Position numbers and translations under genes: made by a program | Notes under the pieces: model-generated | Told to the model about the DNA's origin: nothing | Database searches by the model: none | Seen by the model: only the letters and a program-made list of their open reading frames with translations | In this document: piece by piece, positions 1-4,688 of the stretch | How positions within the stretch are numbered: position 1 is the first letter of the stretch | Layout of the letters: each line of letters opens with the position of its first letter | Source of the DNA: Anaerolineae bacterium | GTDB taxonomy: Bacteria > Chloroflexota > Anaerolineae > JAFGEY01 | Length of the DNA: 5,843 bases | Reading direction: 5' to 3' | Assembly (NCBI GenBank): GCA_016931365.1 | Contig: JAFGEY010000244.1 | Coordinates: 1-5,843, forward strand

Positions 1-409
1 CCAGATGCCCGTCGGTCAAAAAGTGGTATAAAGAATCCTTGCGCGACCAGGGGAAAAACACCCGCAAGCGGCCGTTTAGAAACCCCTGCCAGCGGATCGC
101 CATGTCGTTCATTCTGAAGGGCAAGTGTTGCACCACGGTTGGCACGCCGAGCGACCGAGCCAACTCGACCGTGCGCCGCAGGTACGCCACCGGGCCTTGC
201 TCCCAATGGGCGACATGGTCAAACGGGCTGTGCAGGGCCAGGATCGGCAGGTTGTACGTCTCCGACAGCCGTCGCAGATAATCGGTCTGCCAGGTGTCCG
301 GGCGTTGATCGACCAGCACTTCGATGCCGTCAAAGCCCATTTCGGCAGCCAACTCAAAGATGCGGGCCGTGCCGTAGGTATAGATCGAGCCGGTGGAGAG
401 AATAATCAT
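1..409 (-). CDS. Xylose-isomerase-like TIM-barrel protein (sugar phosphate isomerase/epimerase family), 3' end cut by window
   Basis: A reading frame open from an ATG at 409 to the left edge gives 136 residues beginning MIILSTGSIYTYGTARIFEL. It resembles the N-terminal part of the AP-endonuclease-2 / xylose-isomerase-like TIM-barrel superfamily. The first strand is followed by a helix, then FDGIEVL (residues 26-32) as strand 2, ILALHSPF (56-63) as strand 3 with His60, and LGVPTVVQHLP (87-97) as strand 4 with His95. Histidines at these strand ends often bind divalent metal in this family. Members are usually about 250-300 residues, so roughly half is visible and the remaining metal ligands are missing. 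The ATG overlaps the helicase stop codon (ATGA), and GGAGAAGG lies just upstream, so translation is probably coupled to the helicase. The substrate cannot be told. The family includes sugar isomerases and epimerases as well as endonuclease IV, but endonuclease IV signature motifs are not seen. Confidence 0.82.
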   Translation of the reverse strand, partial: MIILSTGSIYTYGTARIFELAAEMGFDGIEVLVDQRPDTWQTDYLRRLSETYNLPILALHSPFDHVAHWEQGPVAYLRRTVELARSLGVPTVVQHLPFRMNDMAIRWQGFLNGRLRVFFPWSRKDSLYHFLTDGHL

Positions 410-2655
410 TGCACCTTCTCCAAATTGGCGAAACTCGCCGCCAGGGTCTTGATTCCCCGCCCTTTGAACGCCACGGTCACATCCCAATCACTGCCGCGCG
501 GCTCGACCGCGACCACCGTGCCTTCGCCAAAAGCGCGGTGCGTCACCGGCTCGCCGACCTTGAACGGCGCGCCAACCAGAGTTGGCGCGCCGGCCGATGC
601 GCGCTGCCCGCCCTGTGGGTGTGAACGCTCCGGCGCTCGCTGCCCACTTGGCGAGTGGGAAGTGCCAAACCCCAACTGTCCCGTGCGAAACCCCTCGTGC
701 CGGTTGGCATAGCTGCCGCTTTTGGGCTTGTCCTTGTCCGGATCGGTTTGCAGCGTGGAGGGGATGTCCTTCAAGTAGCGCGACGCATCGTTGACTTCGC
801 TTTCGCCCCACAGCATGCGGCGAAACGTGTGCAGCAGGTAAAGACGATCCTTGGCCCGCGTCACGCCGACGTAAAACAGGCGGCGCTCCTCCTCCATCGC
901 GTCCGGATCGTCAAAGGAGCGGCTGTGCGGGATCAGCTTTTCGTTGGCCCCGACGATGAACACCACCCCGAATTCCAGCCCTTTGGCCGCGTGCAAAGTG
1001 AGCAGCGTCGGTGCGTTCGACTCGTCCAGGTTATCTACATCCGAGATAAGCGAGACCTCTTCCAGAAATGTGCTCAAGCTCTGCCCCTCTTCGACCTCGG
1101 AATACTGCGCGGCGACGGCGCGCAGTTCGAGCACGTTTTCCCAGCGCTCCTCCCCCTCGTCGGTGCCGTCGCGCAAATGACCCTCATAACCCACATCCTG
1201 GATCACCTGATCGAGCAGGGCCAGCGCCGTGGCCTTGCCACGCAGGGCAAGCCAGGTGTTCCAGGTTATAAAGAACCGGAGCAGCGCGCCCCGCCCGGCA
1301 TTGCCCAATGGCGACGGCTCGCCGCCAAAAAGCAGCTTGAGCGCATCAAAGGTATGAACACCCTTCATCGCCGCCCAGGCGCTCAGATCGGCTGATGTCT
1401 TGCCGCCGATCTTGCGCGCCGGCACGTTGATGATCCGCCCCAGGCTGACTGTGTCGGTAGGGTTGTAGATGATGCGCAGGTAGGCCAGCAGGTCCTTGAT
1501 CTCGCGGCGGGCGTAAAAGCGGGTCGCGCCGACCAGCTTGTAGGGCATACCGACGGCCAGGAACGCCTCTTCCAGCGCGCGCGACTGGGCGTTGGTGCGG
1601 TACATCACCGCACAGTCGCCGGGCGCGACGCCTTGCTGTCCCAATTGCTGGATTCGCTCGACCACCCAGCGCGCCTCTTCGTTCTCGTCATACGCCTCAT
1701 GAACAAAGGCCGGCGTGCCCCGGTCGCGCTCGGTGAACAGCTTTTTGGGCGTGCGCTGGATGTTGGGCGCAATCACCGCGTTGGCGACATCGAGGATACT
1801 TTGCGTAGAACGGTAATTTTGTTCGAGCAAAACCTTGCGCGTGTCGCCGTAATCGCGCTCAAAACGCAGTACGTTGCGAAAATCGGCGCCTCTGAACAGG
1901 TAGATCGACTGATCTTCATCTCCTACAACAAACAGGTTGTGCGATCCGCCCGAAAACTGGCGCACCATCTCGTACTGCACCGCATTGGTGTCCTGAAATT
2001 CATCGACCAGCACGTAGCGATAGCGCTGCTGGTATTTCTCCAACAGGTCGGGGCTGCGACGCCAAGCCAGCACCACCTCCAGCAGCAGATCGTCAAAGTC
2101 AAAGGCATTGCTCTCCTTGAGCAGCGCCTGGTAGCGCACGTACACCCGCCGGGCGATCTCGTCCTGGTAGGTGCGCGTGTCCCAATCCTCCGGTGTGAGC
2201 AGATCGGTCTTGGCGCGGGAGATGAGGTTCAGCATTGCCGCAGGGCGAAAGCGCTTCTCGTCAAGATCGAGTTCCTTGAGCACCCGGCGCACCAGCGCTT
2301 GCTGATCGCTGTCGTCATAGATGACAAAGTTGGGGTCGATGCCCAACGTCACAGCCTCGCGGCGCAGCAGGCGCACGCAGATGGCGTGAAACGTGCCGAT
2401 GGTGAGCTGGCCCAGGTCGAGGTGACCGATCAGATCGACGAGGCGCTGTTTCATCTCGTTGGCCGCCTTGTTGGTAAAAGTCACGGCCATAATCTGCCAG
2501 GGACGCACGCCCTTGTCGCGGATCAGGTAGGCCACGCGGTGGGTGAGCACGCGCGTCTTGCCCGACCCCGGCCCGGCGAGCACGAGCACGGGGCCTTCGG
2601 TGGTGGTCACGGCGAGCTGCTGAGCGGGATTCAAACCTTCCAGGGATAAAGTCAT
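406..2655 (-). CDS. pcrA: PcrA/UvrD-type ATP-dependent 3'-5' DNA helicase (superfamily 1A)
   Basis: The 749-residue protein is a full-length SF1A helicase, in the usual PcrA/UvrD range. Motifs in order: Q motif LNPAQQLAV (8-16); Walker A AGPGSGKT (27-34); Ia VTFTNKAANEM (58-68); Ib GTFH (87-90); Walker B DEFQDT (218-223); III GDEDQSIYLFRGA (245-257); IV EQNYRS (278-283); V around LTLHAAKGLEF (552-562); VI RRLFYVGVTRAK (591-602) with the arginine finger. A low-complexity hydrophilic linker (about 637-698) leads to a C-terminal Tudor-like domain (about 699-749, VGEPVTHRAFGEGTVV), which in PcrA/UvrD contacts RNA polymerase. Family members unwind DNA in nucleotide excision and mismatch repair and displace RecA and stalled polymerase. 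I chose the ATG at 2655: AAAGG lies 8 bases upstream and the protein starts at the usual place before the Q motif. A longer frame from a TTG at 2685 adds ten residues and has no ribosome binding site. The stop overlaps the next gene's ATG. Confidence 0.96.
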   Translation of the reverse strand: MTLSLEGLNPAQQLAVTTTEGPVLVLAGPGSGKTRVLTHRVAYLIRDKGVRPWQIMAVTFTNKAANEMKQRLVDLIGHLDLGQLTIGTFHAICVRLLRREAVTLGIDPNFVIYDDSDQQALVRRVLKELDLDEKRFRPAAMLNLISRAKTDLLTPEDWDTRTYQDEIARRVYVRYQALLKESNAFDFDDLLLEVVLAWRRSPDLLEKYQQRYRYVLVDEFQDTNAVQYEMVRQFSGGSHNLFVVGDEDQSIYLFRGADFRNVLRFERDYGDTRKVLLEQNYRSTQSILDVANAVIAPNIQRTPKKLFTERDRGTPAFVHEAYDENEEARWVVERIQQLGQQGVAPGDCAVMYRTNAQSRALEEAFLAVGMPYKLVGATRFYARREIKDLLAYLRIIYNPTDTVSLGRIINVPARKIGGKTSADLSAWAAMKGVHTFDALKLLFGGEPSPLGNAGRGALLRFFITWNTWLALRGKATALALLDQVIQDVGYEGHLRDGTDEGEERWENVLELRAVAAQYSEVEEGQSLSTFLEEVSLISDVDNLDESNAPTLLTLHAAKGLEFGVVFIVGANEKLIPHSRSFDDPDAMEEERRLFYVGVTRAKDRLYLLHTFRRMLWGESEVNDASRYLKDIPSTLQTDPDKDKPKSGSYANRHEGFRTGQLGFGTSHSPSGQRAPERSHPQGGQRASAGAPTLVGAPFKVGEPVTHRAFGEGTVVAVEPRGSDWDVTVAFKGRGIKTLAASFANLEKVQ
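565..592. repeat. Perfect 12-bp-stem palindrome inside the helicase coding sequence
   Basis: CGGCGCGCCAAC (565-576) and GTTGGCGCGCCG (581-592) are exact reverse complements separated by the 4-base loop CAGA. The element encodes helicase residues 688-697 (AGAPTLVGAP) at the end of the disordered linker, just before the Tudor-like domain. The protein segment is itself a small repeat, GAP-TLV-GAP. The stem is very GC-rich, so an RNA or single-strand hairpin would be stable. No second copy is visible in the window. Confidence 0.85.
643..659. repeat. Small hairpin in the helicase linker coding region
   Basis: CCCACT (643-648) and AGTGGG (654-659) form a perfect 6-bp stem around the 5-base loop TGGCG. 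It lies about 50 bases from the larger palindrome at 565-592, in the same low-complexity linker. That linker also encodes the tetrapeptide GQRA twice (residues 671-674 and 683-686). The stem is short and could be chance in GC-rich DNA. Confidence 0.45.
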
Positions 2656-2679
2656 AACGATAGCCTTTGTAGAATAAAT

Positions 2680-2750
2680 CGTCAAGCGTCAAGATTACAA
2701 ATGCGAACCGCCTCTTTCCAATCCTGACGTTTCACGTTTGACGTTTCACG
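2680..2750. repeat. Intergenic direct repeat plus imperfect inverted repeat between phosphatase and helicase genes
   Basis: The 97-base gap between the phosphatase stop and the helicase ATG holds TGACGTTTCACG twice, exactly, at 2725-2736 and 2739-2750 (period 14, separated by TT). The left side has CGTCAAGCGTCA (2680-2691). This pairs with TCACGTTTGACG (2732-2743) across a 40-base loop, with one mismatch and one G-T pair. GTCAAGCGTCAAG is itself a short tandem repeat of GTCAAGC. Such TGACG/TCACG arrays look like a short interspersed intergenic repeat or a regulator binding array. No convincing promoter and no intrinsic terminator is seen here, so read-through from the upstream genes is the simplest reading. 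Confidence 0.7.
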
Positions 2751-2752
2751 CA

Positions 2753-3550
2753 TCATGTTTCCGGCAATAGTTGATCCAACCGCTCCAGCACAAAGTCCGG
2801 TTGCAGGGAACTGCGGGCCAGTTTTTGGAGCGTCGTCGCGCCGGTGAGCGGCAGCGCGGTCGTCATCCCGGCCGCCTTGCCCATCGGCACGTCGGTCTCC
2901 AGCCGGTCGCCGACCATGATGCAGTCTTGCGCGGGCAAACCGAGCACGTCGAGCGCCGTCTGGGCCATGATCAACGAGGGTTTGCCCACCACCTGTTCGA
3001 CCTTGTGATCGGTGCAGGCTTCGATGGCGGCAATGATGCACGCCGCGTCCGGCTCGCCGCCGTCGGGCACCGGGCAGTAGGGATCGGCGTTGGTGGCAAT
3101 GAACCGCGCCCCGGCACGGATCGCATCAAAAGCGATTTGCAGCTTGCGATAGACAAAGGTGCGATCAAAGCTGGCAATCACCACGTCGATCTCGCCTGGT
3201 GTTTCGGACAACTCAAAGCCGGCGGCGGCCAGTTCATCGAGCAAGGGCTGCTCGCCGATGGGAAACAGCCGCGCGCCAGACATCGCTTTGCGCAGGTAAT
3301 TCACGGTCACATACGACGAATTGATCACCTGCTCGACCGGCGTGGGCAGGCCGAGACGGGTTAGTTTGTCGGCGTAAACCTGGCGCCGATCGGTGGGCTT
3401 GTTGGAGACAAAAACCATCCGGCAGCCCGCCGCGCGCAGCGTTTCGATCGTCCGCCGCGCACCGGACAGCAGCGCGTCGCCGAGATAGACCGTGCCATCG
3501 AGGTCGAACACATAGCCGGCATAGAGCTTGTCGGGTCGAGGAAACGGCAT
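2753..3550 (-). CDS. HAD-IIA family phosphatase (NagD/AraL/p-nitrophenylphosphatase-like)
   Basis: The 265-residue protein is a complete haloacid-dehalogenase-superfamily hydrolase of subfamily IIA. Motif I is DLDGT (16-20), with Asp16 as nucleophile and Asp18 as acid/base. Motif II is VSN (48-50). Motif III is Lys190 in VGKPS. Motif IV is GDRLETD (214-220), with acidic residues for Mg2+. The C2-type cap lies between motifs II and III and includes the IIA-like stretch ATNADPYCPVPDGG (152-165). Length fits the family (about 250-280). Members are cytosolic Mg2+-dependent phosphatases acting on small phosphorylated metabolites such as nucleotides, sugar phosphates and phosphoglycolate. The substrate cannot be read from the sequence. 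The ATG at 3550 is 3 bases after the protease stop and has AGGA six bases upstream, which places it in the same operon. A damage-control or repair phosphatase role beside a helicase is possible but unproven. Confidence 0.94.
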   Translation of the reverse strand: MPFPRPDKLYAGYVFDLDGTVYLGDALLSGARRTIETLRAAGCRMVFVSNKPTDRRQVYADKLTRLGLPTPVEQVINSSYVTVNYLRKAMSGARLFPIGEQPLLDELAAAGFELSETPGEIDVVIASFDRTFVYRKLQIAFDAIRAGARFIATNADPYCPVPDGGEPDAACIIAAIEACTDHKVEQVVGKPSLIMAQTALDVLGLPAQDCIMVGDRLETDVPMGKAAGMTTALPLTGATTLQKLARSSLQPDFVLERLDQLLPET

Positions 3551-3553
3551 CGA

Positions 3554-4291
3554 CTATCCTGTAAACTGCTGCGCCCACAGGGCCAGATAGAGCAGCAGCA
3601 CAGCGATGCTGTTGGTGCTCATATGGATGAGAATGGGCAGCCACAGCGATTTGCTCTTTTCATAAGCCACCGCGTTGACCACGCCCATCACGTAACTGGA
3701 GGCGACCACACCCACGCTGTCAAAGTGCGCCAGCCCAAAAAACAACGAGCTGATCAGCACGCGCGGCCAAAACGGCAGGCGCGGCTCGAACCAGCGGTGG
3801 AGCAGCCCGCGAAAATACAACTCTTCCGCGATCGGCACCAGGATGCCTGCGCCGATCAGAGTGATCAGAAAACCGAGCAGCGAAAATTGGCCGCCGGCAG
3901 TCAGTACGTCGGTGCGCCCTTGCAGGCTGTCCAGGTTGCCTTCGAGCAAGAGCTGTACCAAAACGCCCAACAGTGCACGCAAGGGAATAAACGCCACAGA
4001 CACACCCAGGGCCACCGGCAGCCACTTCCGCTGCCAGTTCACCGGCCAAAAGCCCATCTCGCGCCACGAGGTCTTGCGACGCAACACGCCCCACACCCAC
4101 ACGCCGCCGCCGATAAAAACGATATTCAAAACAAGGGCCAGCGCAGTCACCCAGATTGTCGTTTTTTGAACCAACAGCCCCACGCCGAGACTGACCAGCA
4201 CAAACAGCCCAAACCCGCCAAACAGGTAAATCAGCAGGTCAAGCCAATTTGAGCGAGGTCGATCTGTCACTTGAACCGTTTCGACGCTCAC
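3554..4291 (-). CDS. CPBP family intramembrane glutamic protease (Rce1/Abi-like)
   Basis: The 245-residue protein is strongly hydrophobic, with membrane segments at roughly 17-41, 46-70, 91-115, 136-155, 174-189, 192-210 and 217-238. The signature of the CPBP/Abi (Rce1-like) family is intact: EELYFR (156-161) with the catalytic glutamate pair, FGLAH (185-189) and HMSTN (223-227). These supply the Glu/His active site in the membrane. Eukaryotic Rce1 trims prenylated proteins. Bacterial members act in bacteriocin self-immunity, peptide processing or unknown roles, and the substrate here is unknown. The start is GTG at 4291. An in-frame TGA at 4297-4295 excludes a longer protein, and GGA lies six bases upstream with AAGG further off. 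It appears to be the first gene of the minus-strand operon, with a promoter about 45 bases upstream. Confidence 0.93.
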   Translation of the reverse strand: MSVETVQVTDRPRSNWLDLLIYLFGGFGLFVLVSLGVGLLVQKTTIWVTALALVLNIVFIGGGVWVWGVLRRKTSWREMGFWPVNWQRKWLPVALGVSVAFIPLRALLGVLVQLLLEGNLDSLQGRTDVLTAGGQFSLLGFLITLIGAGILVPIAEELYFRGLLHRWFEPRLPFWPRVLISSLFFGLAHFDSVGVVASSYVMGVVNAVAYEKSKSLWLPILIHMSTNSIAVLLLYLALWAQQFTG

Positions 4292-4335
4292 CGTTCATCC
4301 ATCCTTCCCGTGTTTATGACAAACGCCAAGGGCTG

Positions 4336-4364
4336 ATTATAGGAGATTTTGAGCATTTTGCCAA
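4336..4364 (-). promoter_or_regulatory. Sigma-70-type promoter for the protease-phosphatase-helicase operon
   Basis: On the minus strand the -35 box TTGGCA (4364-4359, 5 of 6 consensus) is 17 bases from a perfect -10 box TATAAT (4341-4336). Transcription would start near 4329, giving a leader of about 38 bases before the GTG at 4291. Position, spacing and box quality all agree. Confidence 0.75.
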
Positions 4365-4454
4365 ACTCCAAGATACCCGGCATTTGAGTTTGTAGACAAA
4401 TGTGGCTTGTGATAGTTGCCCGCCAGCACCTGTCTGCTCCGAGCATACTCCTGC

Positions 4455-4482
4455 TTGACATTTCGGTCGGAACAAGTAAAAT
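4455..4482 (+). promoter_or_regulatory. Candidate distal gyrB promoter P1
   Basis: A perfect -35 box TTGACA (4455-4460) is 16 bases from TAAAAT (4477-4482, 5 of 6 consensus). The predicted start is near 4489, about 200 bases before the gyrB ATG. Confidence 0.55.
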
Positions 4483-4510
4483 GTACCTTCCTCGACCAGA
4501 GTGAAACCTC

Positions 4511-4539
4511 TTGCATCATTATGTCAAGTATGTTATACT
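4511..4539 (+). promoter_or_regulatory. Candidate middle gyrB promoter P2 (extended -10)
   Basis: TTGCAT (4511-4516) is 17 bases from TATACT (4534-4539). TG at 4531-4532 makes an extended -10. The -10 lies inside the dyad AGTAT-GTT-ATACT (4527-4539). The predicted start is near 4546, at the edge of the inverted repeat 4546-4567. Confidence 0.55.
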
Positions 4540-4545
4540 CCAGGT

Positions 4546-4567
4546 AAAATTGGAAAAACCCAATTTT
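4546..4567. repeat. 8-bp perfect inverted repeat between gyrB promoters, possible operator
   Basis: AAAATTGG (4546-4553) and CCAATTTT (4560-4567) are exact reverse complements with a 6-base loop. The middle CCCAA (4559-4563) can also pair with TTGGG (4566-4570), so two hairpins compete. It sits at the predicted P2 start and just upstream of the P3 -35 box. No U-tract follows, so it is not a standard terminator. It could be an operator or a leader hairpin. Confidence 0.5.
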
Positions 4568-4573
4568 GGGGAC

Positions 4574-4602
4574 TGGAAAATTTAGAACATTTGTGCTATA
4601 AT
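4574..4602 (+). promoter_or_regulatory. Candidate proximal gyrB promoter P3 (perfect extended -10)
   Basis: TGGAAA (4574-4579, 4 of 6 consensus) is 17 bases from a perfect TATAAT (4597-4602), preceded by TG at 4594-4595 as an extended -10. The predicted start is near 4609, giving a leader of about 80 bases. This is the best-placed of the three gyrB candidates. Confidence 0.65.
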
Positions 4603-4688
4603 ATAGCCAGAAGACGTGCGCTGGATCGACGCGAGCATACTTGGCAGCTTGTCAAACGCCGATCCTCAAGATATTTGGAGTAAACGGA

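Larger units (their letters stand above)
4292..4688. other. Divergent intergenic region between the protease operon and gyrB
   Basis: This 397-base stretch is visibly richer in A and T than the flanking genes and carries no credible protein gene. The short open frames in it overlap promoter elements and lack family resemblance. It holds one minus-strand promoter (4336-4364) and three candidate plus-strand promoters (between 4455 and 4602). It also contains an inverted repeat (4546-4567) and a 12-base palindrome-like sequence TTTGTAGACAAA (4389-4400). Further repeats are a 10-base direct repeat CGAGCATACT (4440-4449 and 4632-4641) and a dyad AGTAT-GTT-ATACT (4527-4539) overlapping one -10 box. 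The last about 80 bases are probably the gyrB 5' leader. No tRNA or obvious riboswitch fold is seen. Confidence 0.8.

Noticed and set aside
655..1395. 246-codon open frame on the plus strand opposite the helicase
   Set aside because: Same reason: a shadow of the helicase gene with no ribosome binding site or recognisable domain.
1633..2649. 338-codon open frame on the plus strand opposite the helicase
   Set aside because: It is antisense to a helicase with every motif intact, its translation resembles no family, and long antisense frames are expected opposite GC-rich genes.
2655..2685. TTG at 2685 as the helicase start
   Set aside because: No ribosome binding site precedes it, and it lies inside the repeat region. 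The ATG at 2655 has AAAGG eight bases upstream and fits the family's usual N-terminus.
2656..2752. Independent promoter for the helicase gene
   Set aside because: TTGACG sequences occur on the minus strand, but no well-placed -10 better than four of six matches follows at a usable distance from the start codon.
2771..3364. 197-codon plus-strand frame opposite the HAD phosphatase
   Set aside because: Antisense shadow. The phosphatase on the other strand has all four catalytic motifs.
3623..4252. 209-codon plus-strand frame opposite the CPBP protease
   Set aside because: Its Gln/His/Lys-rich composition is typical of the complement of a hydrophobic membrane gene, and the protease motifs are on the minus strand.
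4546..4570. Intrinsic terminator upstream of gyrB
   Set aside because: The stem is AT-rich and no U-tract follows on either strand in the right position.
4584..4596. GAACATTTGTGC as a LexA-like SOS box over the gyrB P3 promoter
   Set aside because: Only one half-site (GAAC) is intact and the other (GTGC) is mismatched. A single imperfect site in AT-rich DNA is not enough.
4501..4683. 60-codon plus-strand frame in the intergenic region
   Set aside because: It overlaps the P2 and P3 promoter elements, has no ribosome binding site and matches no known family.
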